NCBI GenBank assembly: GCA_031255985.1
Contig: JAIRRL010000085.1
Coordinates: 1 to 12,901 of the forward strand
Origin: Gracilibacteraceae bacterium
Lineage (GTDB): Bacteria > Bacillota > Desulfitobacteriia > Desulfitobacteriales > Syntrophobotulaceae
DNA: 12,901 nt
Direction of reading: 5' to 3'
Positions 1 through 6,891 of this stretch are shown here, piece by piece. The stretch's first letter is position 1. Every line of letters starts with the position of its first letter. The position numbers were made by a program, and so were the translations under genes. The notes under the pieces were generated by a model that did not search any database, was not told where the DNA came from, and saw nothing but the letters and a program-made list of their open reading frames with translations.

Positions 1-1
1 T

Positions 2-61
2 TTAGCCGCCGGCGGCGGTGTTCAGGCGGTTCAGAATATGCTTCCCCAGCGCGCAGTTTAA
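2..61 (+). CDS. Probable C-terminal end of an upstream gene (partial)
   Basis: An open frame enters from the left edge and stops at TAA 59-61, giving a tail of 19 residues ending ...VQNMLPQRAV. The DNA is GC-rich up to this stop and turns strongly AT-rich immediately after it, as expected at the end of a plus-strand gene. The family cannot be recognised from this tail. A minus-strand reading of the same bases is also open and stops at 4-2, so the strand is not certain; the abrupt composition change at base 61 favours plus. Confidence 0.35.
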   Translation, partial: LAAGGGVQAVQNMLPQRAV

Positions 62-109
62 TAAACATCTTTTGCCAAAAAAGTAAAGATATTTTTAATA
101 AAAAAACTG

Positions 110-136
110 TTGACAGAGATCAGATTATGGTGTAAT
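110..136 (+). promoter_or_regulatory. Distal candidate promoter (TTGACA / TGTAAT)
   Basis: A perfect -35 hexamer TTGACA at 110-115 is followed after 15 bp by TGTAAT at 131-136, a 5/6 match to the -10 box. TG at 128-129 forms an extended -10. The spacer is 2 bp shorter than optimal. Use of this promoter would give a 5' untranslated leader of roughly 350 nt. Confidence 0.35.
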
Positions 137-240
137 GTTATAAACAAGTAAATTTGTTTCGCGAATGTAATAGTTTGCGAGCCTATATCATAAAATATTA
201 CAGATTTTCAAATTCATTTAAAAATATATAATCAGAACAC

Positions 241-254
241 ATTGCGACTGCAAT
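241..254. promoter_or_regulatory. Dyad ATTGC-N4-GCAAT, possible operator
   Basis: This is a perfect 5-bp inverted repeat with a 4-bp spacer (GACT). The shape resembles a small dimeric-regulator operator. It is not a canonical FNR/CRP site, because the TTG and CAA elements are 6 rather than 8 bp apart. Confidence 0.25.
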
Positions 255-280
255 TAAAAAGCTAGAATTTTTCTAAGCTG

Positions 281-300
281 GAATATTATTGAATATTATT
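281..300. repeat. Tandem direct repeat, 2 x GAATATTATT
   Basis: Two identical 10-bp units lie head to tail at 281-290 and 291-300, directly before the palindrome at 300-311. One unit is about one helical turn, so two copies would present the same face of the DNA to a protein. Chance in AT-rich DNA is possible. Confidence 0.5.
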
Positions 301-311
301 AGCCGCGGCTA
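300..311. promoter_or_regulatory. Perfect 12-bp palindrome TAGCCGCGGCTA, possible operator
   Basis: This GC-rich perfect palindrome is embedded in very AT-rich DNA. Its right half overlaps a separate 8-bp stem (307-314 with 325-332, 10-nt loop), so the region could act either as a protein site or as a small RNA hairpin. Confidence 0.3.
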
Positions 312-373
312 TTTCACAAATTGCAAATAGCCAAATTAAAATTACTATATTTTAAGCTGCGCAATTTGTTCGC

Positions 374-404
374 CCGACAAAAACAGAATATTCTGAACTA
401 TAAT
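374..404 (+). promoter_or_regulatory. Proximal candidate promoter with perfect TATAAT
   Basis: TATAAT at 399-404 matches the -10 consensus fully. The best -35 candidates are weak: CCGACA at 374-379 (4/6, 19-bp spacer) or GACAAA at 376-381 (17-bp spacer). A weak -35 beside a strong -10 fits an activator-dependent promoter. Transcription would start near 411, about 80 nt before the ATG at 494. Confidence 0.45.
384..395. promoter_or_regulatory. Perfect 12-bp palindrome CAGAATATTCTG inside the promoter spacer
   Basis: The palindrome lies between the -35 candidates and the perfect -10 box, the classical place for a repressor operator. No matching regulator gene lies in the window, so the binding protein is unknown. 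Confidence 0.4.
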
Positions 405-425
405 CGCCCGCAGGCTGAAAACGCG

Positions 426-437
426 AGTAAATTTACT
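426..437. promoter_or_regulatory. Perfect 12-bp palindrome AGTAAATTTACT
   Basis: It sits just downstream of the predicted start site of the proximal promoter. Its core AGTAAATTT also occurs at 147-155, and a related dyad-like ACTAAATTTAAGT occurs at 10923-10935 in front of fixC. It may be a shared operator, although an AT-rich palindrome could arise by chance. Confidence 0.3.
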
Positions 438-493
438 TGATGCCAAATGACGGTTGGATTGAATTTCTCTCAAAACGAAAGGAAAATTTACAA

Positions 494-1648
494 ATGATTG
501 ATTTTAAAAAAACCGAAGAACAGGAACTGTTATTGGAAAGCTTGCGCGAAGTATACAAAAGAGGTAATTTCGACGATTATTTCAAGGAGTGCGATAAGAA
601 TCATCAGTTTCCGGAAAAAGCCGCGGATATGATGGTGGAAGCCGGTTTTGCCAAATTGGGTATTCCGGAAAAATTCGGCGGCACGGACTGCGATTTCACT
701 ACGCTGATCATTGTGGCGGAGGAAGCGCACGCACTGGGCTGGCCCTCGCTCTGCTGGGTGAATCAGGCTTTGCAGGTAGACGATATCCTGGCTTTCGGTT
801 CCGAGGAACAGTGCAAAAAAATCCTTGACCTTGGTCTCAAGGGCGTCAAGCCGTTCACGCTTGGTTTTACGGAACCGCAAGCCGGTTCGGACAGTTCCGC
901 CATGAGCGCTAAAGTGGAGCGCAAAGACGGCAAAGTGGTCATTAACGGGCATAAAACCTTTAACACCGCGGCCAACCGTTCCCCCTATATGCTCTGTCTG
1001 GCGCGGGAATACAAAAACGACAATCCTTACAAGGATTTCAGCATGTTCCTGCTGCCGATGAATCTGCCGGGCATCCAAATAGAGCCTTTGGATAAAATTG
1101 GCAACTGGATGATGCAAACTTGCGAAGTTTATATGAAAGACTGTGAAATCAAAGAATCAGACCTTGTCGGGGTCGCGGGCAAAGGGTTCTATCAATTAAT
1201 GAAAAATTTTGAAGTGGAGCGTCTTCTGGCCTGCGCGGCAAACGTCGGCATGGCGCGCTGCGCTTATGAGGAAGCAATCAAATACGCCGGCGTTCGGGAA
1301 CAGTTTGGCCAGACCATCGGCAGTTTCCAGTTAATCCAGGAAAAAATTGTTGACATGAAGATCAAAATTGTGAATATGCAAAATATTCTTTATCAGGCCG
1401 CCTGGAAAAAGTCCACCGGCCAATCCATCATGATCGATTCTTCCTTGGTCAAACGTTACACAGGCCAGGCCGCTTTCCAGGTCATTGACGACGCCATGCA
1501 GATCATGGGCGGCATAGGCTATACGAACGACTGCCGCATTTCCCGCCTGTGGAGAGATCAGAGGGTTTACCGCATCATGGCCGGCACGGAGGAAGTCATG
1601 GTTCATACGGCTGGACGCGCGCTTATCAAGGAAGCGCTGAAAGGCTGA
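494..1648 (+). CDS. CaiA-like acyl-CoA dehydrogenase family enoyl-CoA reductase
   Basis: This FAD flavoprotein of 384 residues has the length of E. coli CaiA (crotonobetainyl-CoA reductase) and resembles it from end to end. It probably reduces an alpha,beta-unsaturated acyl-CoA in the cytoplasm with electrons from FixAB. Visible family features are the FAD/substrate-loop motif FTEPQAGSD at about 125-133, R-E-Q-F-G at 268-272, and Q-I-M-G-G-I-G-Y followed by R-D near 336-355. The usual C-terminal catalytic Glu position (MCAD Glu376) is Ala363 in the MAGT motif. Glu242 in the VERLL helix sits where isovaleryl-CoA dehydrogenase carries its base. I chose ATG 494 because AAAGGAAAA lies at 478-486 and the N terminus then matches CaiA; an in-frame TTG at 437 would add 19 unrelated residues. 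fixA follows after 44 bp. Reductase direction and substrate are inferred. Confidence 0.9.
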   Translation: MIDFKKTEEQELLLESLREVYKRGNFDDYFKECDKNHQFPEKAADMMVEAGFAKLGIPEKFGGTDCDFTTLIIVAEEAHALGWPSLCWVNQALQVDDILAFGSEEQCKKILDLGLKGVKPFTLGFTEPQAGSDSSAMSAKVERKDGKVVINGHKTFNTAANRSPYMLCLAREYKNDNPYKDFSMFLLPMNLPGIQIEPLDKIGNWMMQTCEVYMKDCEIKESDLVGVAGKGFYQLMKNFEVERLLACAANVGMARCAYEEAIKYAGVREQFGQTIGSFQLIQEKIVDMKIKIVNMQNILYQAAWKKSTGQSIMIDSSLVKRYTGQAAFQVIDDAMQIMGGIGYTNDCRISRLWRDQRVYRIMAGTEEVMVHTAGRALIKEALKG

Positions 1649-1692
1649 TTCCGAGGGAATAAGCACGTCGCCGGAGAGGAGTTTCGCAAAAA

Positions 1693-2454
1693 ATGAATGT
1701 GATCGCGTGTTACAAAATAGTCCCCGAAGAACAGGATATCATGGTCAAATCAGACCGCACTTTGGATACAAGCAAAGCGGAATTGAAACTGGGCCAATAT
1801 GACCTGCCCGCTATCGAAGCCGCGGTAAACGCGGTGCAGGAGAGCGGCGGCAAGGTTTCGCTTCTAAGCGCCGGCGGAAAGGAAATCGACAACAGCAAAC
1901 TGATTAAGGGCGCCCTGTCACGCGGCCCTGATGATCTCTACCTAATTATTGATCCCGCCATAAAAGAGGCGGACGCGAATCAAACCGCGGCCGTTCTGGC
2001 GGCCGCCGCCCGAAAAATAGGCTTTGATCTGATCATTTGCGGGGAAGGATCCTCCGATATATACGCGATGCAGGTGGGAGCGCAGTTAGGCGAACAATTA
2101 GGCGTTAATGTGTTTAACGCTGTCAAAAACATCAAACCCCAAAACGGCGCTATCGTGATCGAACGCTCACTGGAGCAGGAAATCGAAGTATTGGAGGCGC
2201 CTCTGCCCGCCGTGATTTCAGTAACCACGGACATCAACTTGCCCAGAATTCCCCAATTAAAAGAGATACTGGCCGCGGGCAAAAAACCTGTTACCAAATG
2301 GGGATTAAGCGAATTAGGCGTTACGGTGGCGAATCCTGTGGAAGTGGTCAGCACGTTGGCGCCGGAATGCAAAGAACGCAAACAGATAATCCTGGAGGGC
2401 GATTCTGATGATATCATTGACAGTTTTTTGCAAAACATCAGAAAAGAACTGTAA
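1693..2454 (+). CDS. fixA: Electron transfer flavoprotein beta-type subunit FixA
   Basis: This 253-residue protein matches FixA (E. coli 256 residues) along its length. The N terminus reads IACYKIVPEEQDI, followed by the QYDLPAIEAA segment (about 37-46) and the nucleotide-binding stretch LIICGEGSSD near 112-121, then the beta-subunit C-terminal arm that wraps around FixB. With FixB it forms the soluble heterodimer that passes electrons to acyl-CoA dehydrogenases, here most likely the preceding CaiA-like enzyme. The start is ATG with GGAGAGGA at about 1673-1680. fixB follows after 14 bp, so the two are translationally close. Whether this ETF is bifurcating (two FADs) or holds one FAD plus AMP cannot be decided by eye. 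Confidence 0.93.
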   Translation: MNVIACYKIVPEEQDIMVKSDRTLDTSKAELKLGQYDLPAIEAAVNAVQESGGKVSLLSAGGKEIDNSKLIKGALSRGPDDLYLIIDPAIKEADANQTAAVLAAAARKIGFDLIICGEGSSDIYAMQVGAQLGEQLGVNVFNAVKNIKPQNGAIVIERSLEQEIEVLEAPLPAVISVTTDINLPRIPQLKEILAAGKKPVTKWGLSELGVTVANPVEVVSTLAPECKERKQIILEGDSDDIIDSFLQNIRKEL

Positions 2455-2468
2455 GTTAAGGAGCCGAA

Positions 2469-3401
2469 ATGAATAAAGTGAGCAATTGCTGGATATTCGG
2501 CGAGTCCGCCGCCGCCTTGCCTGATTTGGTCAGCGGCGCCTTGGAATTGGCGGAGAGCGTTGACGCTGTGATTGTAGGGGATAAAACCGAGGCGGCCAAA
2601 GCTTTGCAAGCCGGCTGCGGCAAAGTTTACCTGATCGCGGAGCAAGGCGACACTATACTGGAGGATTATTGCGCTACGATTCAAGCTTTAATTGCCAGGG
2701 AAAAGCCGCGTCTGTTTATTTTGAAAACAACAAAGCGTACTCGCCTGATCGCAGGGCGGCTGGCGGCGGCGGCGCGAACCAGCGTCATAACTGATATCAC
2801 AAATCTCAGCACAGACGGAAAAACGATTACCGGCGAACACATGGTGTATGGCGGCAGCGCCCATCGCTTGGAAAAATGCGGCGACGGACTTTGCCTGGCC
2901 CTGGTCGGCGAGGGAATTTTCACCGGCCCGCCGGCGCCCGCCGTTTCCGCCGGCGAAATAATCGAAATCGCCTTTATCGAACCGCCGCGCAAGGCTAAAT
3001 TGCTGGAGCGCAAGCCCATCGCCGGCGAAGCGGTCAATTTGGCGGTCGCTAAGAAGGTAGTCGGCATTGGCCGCGGCATCCAAAAAAAGGAGGATGTCGC
3101 TTTGGCTCAGGCGCTGGCTCAGGCGCTGGGAGCGGAAATCGCCTGCACCCGTCCGATCGCCGAAGGCGAGAACTGGCTGGCGCGCGAGCGTTATATCGGC
3201 GTTTCCGGCGCCATGCTGAAGCCGGATTACTATTTTGCCATCGGTATTTCGGGGCAAATCCAACACATGGTCGGCGTAAATAACGCCAAAACTATTATTT
3301 CTATTAACAGCGACAAGAACGCCCCTATTTTTAAACTGTCGGATTACGGCCTGGTCGCTGATCTGTATTCAGCTCTTCCTAAATTGATGGAAAAATTATA
3401 A
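2469..3401 (+). CDS. fixB: Electron transfer flavoprotein alpha-type subunit FixB
   Basis: The protein has 310 residues against 313 in E. coli FixB. An N-terminal Rossmann-like ETF domain (about 1-180) precedes the C-terminal FAD-binding domain, with VVGIGRGI at about 197-204, TRPIAEGE near 227-234 and the alpha-ETF signature YYFAIGISGQIQH at 254-266. It carries the electron-transferring FAD of the FixAB heterodimer. The start ATG is preceded by TAAGGAG at 2456-2462. The gap to the thioesterase-like gene is only 11 bp, consistent with one transcript. A small in-frame tandem duplication (ggctcaggcgct at 3104-3115 and 3116-3127) codes part of a helix and does not obviously lengthen the protein relative to relatives. 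Confidence 0.93.
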   Translation: MNKVSNCWIFGESAAALPDLVSGALELAESVDAVIVGDKTEAAKALQAGCGKVYLIAEQGDTILEDYCATIQALIAREKPRLFILKTTKRTRLIAGRLAAAARTSVITDITNLSTDGKTITGEHMVYGGSAHRLEKCGDGLCLALVGEGIFTGPPAPAVSAGEIIEIAFIEPPRKAKLLERKPIAGEAVNLAVAKKVVGIGRGIQKKEDVALAQALAQALGAEIACTRPIAEGENWLARERYIGVSGAMLKPDYYFAIGISGQIQHMVGVNNAKTIISINSDKNAPIFKLSDYGLVADLYSALPKLMEKL

Positions 3402-3412
3402 GGAGACACTCA

Positions 3413-3883
3413 ATGGATAAAGCATTTTTTGAAAAACGAAAAAAAGATTTTGTGAATGGGCCGATTGAATACCTGAATCTGGCCGGAATCATTCCGGAAA
3501 TCATTGAGGAGCGGCATGTGCGGTTTGTCCTGCCTCTGAGCAAAATTCATCTTAATCATGTCGGCATTGCTTACGCCGGCAGCATGTTCGTATTTGCCGA
3601 AGCCACGGGCGCCAATCTGTTCGTCGCGGTTTACGGTCAGGATAAATTCGCGCCGATTATCAAAGGGGTTGAGGTGAAGTATCTTAAACCTTGCAAAACG
3701 GATATGATCATCGACCTGACCATCTCGGAAGAGGAAGCGGCCGCTAAAATCAAACCGATCGAGGAAAGAGGCCGCGGGGATTATTTCCTGGATGTCCCCA
3801 TTCAAAACACGGACGGTGAAATCGTGGCTGAATTTAAGATTAATTATTACGCGATCAAACCTACTAAAAATTTCGGAAGTTAA
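3413..3883 (+). CDS. Hotdog-fold thioesterase-like protein (DUF4442/PaaI-type)
   Basis: This 156-residue protein is of the size of a single hotdog domain. The segment N48-H-V-G-I-A-Y-A-G56 followed by an acidic residue (E63) on the next helix corresponds to the active-site loop and catalytic acid of PaaI/DUF4442-type thioesterases. The usual HGG turn is YAG here. The likely role is hydrolysis of an acyl-CoA, releasing reduced product or rescuing CoA from dead-end thioesters; a non-catalytic acyl-CoA-binding role is also possible. The start is ATG 3413 with AAGGAG at 3400-3405. It lies between fixB and the FAD oxidoreductase with gaps of 11 and 15 bp. The cai operon contains no such gene in this position. 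Confidence 0.75.
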   Translation: MDKAFFEKRKKDFVNGPIEYLNLAGIIPEIIEERHVRFVLPLSKIHLNHVGIAYAGSMFVFAEATGANLFVAVYGQDKFAPIIKGVEVKYLKPCKTDMIIDLTISEEEAAAKIKPIEERGRGDYFLDVPIQNTDGEIVAEFKINYYAIKPTKNFGS

Positions 3884-3898
3884 GCAAGGAGTATTTTT

Positions 3899-5263
3899 AT
3901 GAAAAAATATGACGCTATCGTTATCGGATCCGGCATAGGCGGGCTGGCCGCCGCGTTGCAAATGGCTCATTCCGGCCGGAAAACCGTTGTGTTGGAAAAA
4001 AATCATCTCTTTGGCGGCCGGTTAAGTTCCTATAAAAAAGAAGGCTTCACTTTGGATATCGGCGTTCACGTCATCTCCCGCGGCGCTAAAGGCCCGGCGA
4101 CTCAGTGCCTGGCCCGCTGCGGCATCGAGAACGCGCTTAAGTTTACGAACATCAGGCCCATTGTTTGTTTTGAAGGCAAAACCTTTAAATTCCCGCACGA
4201 TCTGAAAGACATGGTACCGGCTGAGGATTTTGAAGCGCTTATGAAATTCATGCGGGATGCTAAATCCTTTACACAGGAAGAAATTGCCGAACTTGATAAA
4301 ATCACGGAAAAAGAACTGTTAAGCCGTTATACCGCCAACGAAACGCTGCATACCTGCGTCAGCCGCATTGGTTCCGTCTATTGCGCCCTTCCTTCCTGGC
4401 TGGAATCAGCCGGTGAATTTGTCCGTTGCCTGACCTGGGAAGCCGAAGCGAAATCTTCCGGTTATCCCATGGGCGGCTGTATTTCCATCACAAACGCCTA
4501 TATCGACGGAATAAAGAAATTCGGCGGCGAAGTCCTGAACAACATGCCGGTCGAAAGGATCATCGTAGAAAACAACCGCGCTGTCGGCGTCATTGCCGGC
4601 GGGCAGGAATACCGCGCCGATATCATCGCCTCCAACGCCGATATCCGGAACACAGTGCTGAAACTGGCCGGAGCGGCCCATTTCCCGCCTGATTATGTGG
4701 AATATGTGTCAAAGCTGACATATTCCTGGGCCGGCCCGGTCATGCGCATCGCTTTGGATCAACCTATCACCGACATCAAAATGCTGTCGCAGTTTGGCGA
4801 AATCGGCCAGGAACAGTATTACGAAAAAATTCGCCGCGGCGTCATGCCTAAATATTTGAATATTTTCCTTGTAGTTCCATCAAATTTCGATCCGGAAACC
4901 GCCCCGCCCGGCCGGCAGCTTATCGCTGTCGCCACGCCATTGCCGACGGATACGCCGACGGAATTAACGCCCAAAATCCAGGAGGCGGTTCTGAATACAG
5001 TGGAAACCTTTGTACCCGAATTGCGCAAGCACATTATGTGGATTGACTCCATGGATATTCAAGCCATGGCCGCTATCGCCGGCGAGGACGGCTGCGTGAT
5101 CGGAGTCGGGCAGACTCCGGGACAAACAGGCGCCGACCGGCCCAAAATCAAAACGCCTCTGGCCGGCCTGTATATAGTCGGCGGCGAAGCCGGCGGCAGC
5201 GGCGTAGGGATAGAAAATTCCATTAACAGCGCAATGAACTTCTTTGATCTGCTGAATAACTGA
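3899..5263 (+). CDS. FAD-dependent oxidoreductase, CrtI/phytoene desaturase-like
   Basis: The protein has 454 residues. The N terminus holds a dinucleotide-binding fold with G-S-G-I-G-G at 10-15, Glu33 at the end of the second strand to bind the FAD ribose, and GGR at 39-41. D-I-G-V-H at 53-57 follows, as in CrtI and amine-oxidase-like flavoproteins. The C-terminal FAD motif GLYIVGGEAGG runs from about 423 to 433. No signal peptide or clear membrane segment is visible. Relatives are desaturases, saturases and isomerases acting on C-C or C=C bonds, so it may process the substrate before or after CoA activation. The actual reaction is unknown and it has no counterpart in cai operons. The start ATG is preceded by AAGGAG at 3886-3891. 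A strong hairpin follows the stop. Confidence 0.8.
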   Translation: MKKYDAIVIGSGIGGLAAALQMAHSGRKTVVLEKNHLFGGRLSSYKKEGFTLDIGVHVISRGAKGPATQCLARCGIENALKFTNIRPIVCFEGKTFKFPHDLKDMVPAEDFEALMKFMRDAKSFTQEEIAELDKITEKELLSRYTANETLHTCVSRIGSVYCALPSWLESAGEFVRCLTWEAEAKSSGYPMGGCISITNAYIDGIKKFGGEVLNNMPVERIIVENNRAVGVIAGGQEYRADIIASNADIRNTVLKLAGAAHFPPDYVEYVSKLTYSWAGPVMRIALDQPITDIKMLSQFGEIGQEQYYEKIRRGVMPKYLNIFLVVPSNFDPETAPPGRQLIAVATPLPTDTPTELTPKIQEAVLNTVETFVPELRKHIMWIDSMDIQAMAAIAGEDGCVIGVGQTPGQTGADRPKIKTPLAGLYIVGGEAGGSGVGIENSINSAMNFFDLLNN

Positions 5264-5273
5264 GTACGCAAAC

Positions 5274-5315
5274 CAACCGGTTTCTTCCCGCTTCAAACCG
5301 GGAAGAAACCGGTTG
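5274..5315 (+). other. 17-bp perfect intercistronic hairpin
   Basis: CAACCGGTTTCTTCCCG (5274-5290) pairs perfectly with 5299-5315 around an 8-nt loop. It lies between the FAD oxidoreductase and acyl-CoA synthetase genes and ends 16 nt before the ATG at 5332. No T-run follows the stem, so it is not a standard intrinsic terminator. It may stabilise or process the upstream mRNA, reduce read-through, or act as a protein site. It also ends close to the ribosome binding site of the next gene. Confidence 0.7.
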
Positions 5316-5331
5316 TACGGGAGAGGAATTG

Positions 5332-6882
5332 ATGTTTCTTAATGAACTACTACTCAGTTCCGTTAGAAAATATCCGGATAAAACCGCCGTTCGTTTTGGA
5401 AACACAAGCCTGACTTACGCTGTTTTTTACAACCGGATCCGCCGTTTAGCCGCCTGGCTGCAAAGCAAAGGGGTAAAACGGCAGGATCGAGTCGCGGTGA
5501 TCGCGCATAATTCACACCGCTACCTGGAGATTATTTTTGCCTGCTCTATGACCGGCGCCGTCTCTGAACACTTTAACGGCAAACTGGCGCCTAACGTGAT
5601 CCGTCAACTGCTGGAGGAATCAACCGCTTCCATCGTGATGATCTCTGACCTTTACTTGGAAACGGCTCAATATTTAAAACAACATTTGTCCCGCCCGGTC
5701 ATTTTCGTGTTCATGGAAGGAACCGCCGAATCTTATTCCGCTTCTGACGCGGCCGCCTGCAATTATGAAAAATTGTTAACAAACGGCGAAAGAATAACTC
5801 CCGCGGCCTGGAATGAGCGCGACGTCGCTCTGCAGCTGTACACAAGCGGCACCACGGGCAAACCGAAAGGGGTAATGCTCACGGCCGCCAATCTGAAAAC
5901 ACAGGTGCTGGTAAGCGCCGTCGAAGGGCGCTGGAGTCATGACGAAATTTTTCTCTGTGTGCTGCCGCTTTATCATACCACTTGCATTTCCGTGTTCCAG
6001 GTTTTACTTGTGGGCGGCGAACTCATCATCAGTTTGAATTGCAAACCGCATGAAATCGCCGCTTCCCTGGAAAAATTCCAGGCGACCAGAACCACCTTAG
6101 TGCCGCATCTCATCAAATCGCTTATGCAGGAAATCGAAACCAAATCCTATAAATTGGACTCGCTCCGCGTTATTAATTACGGCGCCGCTCCCATGACGCC
6201 TGAACTCATGGCCCGCTGCCGCCATAATCTCTCGTGCGAATTTCATCAAGCTTACGGCATGACAGAAATGACGGCTTCTATCTCCGTCCTGCTGCCGGAA
6301 ATGCACCATGACCCCTCTTTGCTGACCACAGTGGGCAAACCGGTGATCGGCGCGGAAATCCGCATAGTCGACGATGAAGGAAAACTTATGCCTACAGGCG
6401 GTAAAGGGGAAATCATAGTTAAAAGCGCGACCATGATGAAAGGCTATTATAATAATCCCGAATTGACTCAGGCCGTCGTCCGGGACGGCTGGTACTATAC
6501 CGGCGATATCGGTTTTTTCGACGAACGGGGTTTCCTGAGTTTAGTCAGCCGCAAAAAAGACATGATTATCAGCGGCGGAGAAAATATTTACCCCCAGGAA
6601 GTAGCCCACTGTATTATGAGCATGGGGAGAGAGATCGCGGACGTAGCGGTGATCGGCGCGCCTGATTCGCAGCTGGGCGAAAGCGTCATAGCCGCGGTCG
6701 TCCTCCGGGGAGAAAGACGAATTACCGAAAAGGAAATAATCGATCATTGCTGCCGAAAATTAGGGCAATACGTCAAACCGCGCCGTGTTTTCTTTTTTAA
6801 TAAACTGCCGCGTAATGAAAGCGGTAAAATAGCCAAAAATGATATTTTATCTCTCATAAACCAAAAAATAGAGCAAGAATAA
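5332..6882 (+). CDS. AMP-forming acyl-CoA synthetase (ANL superfamily, CaiC-like position)
   Basis: The 516-residue cytoplasmic enzyme should activate a free carboxylic acid with ATP and CoA through an acyl-adenylate. Conserved motifs are complete: the phosphate-binding loop YTSGTTGKPKG at 170-180, YGMTE at 308-312, YTGD at 389-392, a hinge and core motif near 407-420 (SRKKDMIISGGENIYP), and the C-terminal catalytic Lys499 in PRNESGKI. Length and motif order are those of CaiC-type and medium-chain ligases, so it probably primes the CoA cycle that the CoA-transferase then maintains. Substrate preference cannot be read from sequence. I start it at ATG 5332 with GAGAGG at 5321-5326; an in-frame TTG at 5329 only adds one residue. 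The next gene begins 9 bp after its stop. Confidence 0.88.
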   Translation: MFLNELLLSSVRKYPDKTAVRFGNTSLTYAVFYNRIRRLAAWLQSKGVKRQDRVAVIAHNSHRYLEIIFACSMTGAVSEHFNGKLAPNVIRQLLEESTASIVMISDLYLETAQYLKQHLSRPVIFVFMEGTAESYSASDAAACNYEKLLTNGERITPAAWNERDVALQLYTSGTTGKPKGVMLTAANLKTQVLVSAVEGRWSHDEIFLCVLPLYHTTCISVFQVLLVGGELIISLNCKPHEIAASLEKFQATRTTLVPHLIKSLMQEIETKSYKLDSLRVINYGAAPMTPELMARCRHNLSCEFHQAYGMTEMTASISVLLPEMHHDPSLLTTVGKPVIGAEIRIVDDEGKLMPTGGKGEIIVKSATMMKGYYNNPELTQAVVRDGWYYTGDIGFFDERGFLSLVSRKKDMIISGGENIYPQEVAHCIMSMGREIADVAVIGAPDSQLGESVIAAVVLRGERRITEKEIIDHCCRKLGQYVKPRRVFFFNKLPRNESGKIAKNDILSLINQKIEQE

Positions 6883-6891
6883 GAGGATACA

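Larger units (their letters stand above)
62..493. other. AT-rich intergenic leader and regulatory region
   Basis: About 430 bases contain no convincing gene and are far more AT-rich than the flanking coding DNA. They hold two promoter candidates (110-136 and 374-404), four perfect or near-perfect dyads (241-254, 300-311, 384-395, 426-437), a tandem 10-bp direct repeat (281-300) and an 8-bp stem at 307-314/325-332. I see no recognisable riboswitch core or tRNA-like fold. The density of dyads suggests that the downstream operon is tightly regulated, probably by inducer and redox state, but the regulators are not identifiable from the sequence. Confidence 0.7.

Noticed and set aside
2..61. A minus-strand reading of the left edge is also open and ends at 4-2.
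   Set aside because: It has no start before it runs into AT-rich DNA, and the GC drop coincides with the plus-strand stop, so plus is preferred, with low confidence.
437..450. TTGAT at 437-441 as half of an FNR site.
   Set aside because: The opposite half (AATGA) does not match ATCAA; no acceptable FNR dyad was found in the leader.
437..493. An in-frame TTG (437) would extend the acyl-CoA dehydrogenase by 19 residues.
   Set aside because: The extension has no resemblance to CaiA, has no good ribosome binding site and overlaps the palindrome 426-437. ATG 494 has a good site and a CaiA-like N terminus.
530..1117. Open frame of 195 codons on the minus strand.
   Set aside because: It lies wholly antisense to the acyl-CoA dehydrogenase gene and shows no family motif. 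The same holds for the other antisense frames at 1980-2684, 2688-3266, 3410-4006, 8489-9172 and 9351-9968.
3104..3129. Tandem 12-bp repeat within fixB.
   Set aside because: It encodes a low-complexity Ala/Gln/Leu helix and the protein length is normal for FixB, so it looks like neutral drift and not a functional repeat.
5274..5315. Intrinsic terminator.
   Set aside because: The stem is strong but is followed by TACGGGAGAGG and not by a T-run, and the operon appears to continue. The same applies to 9214-9240 and 10767-10810.
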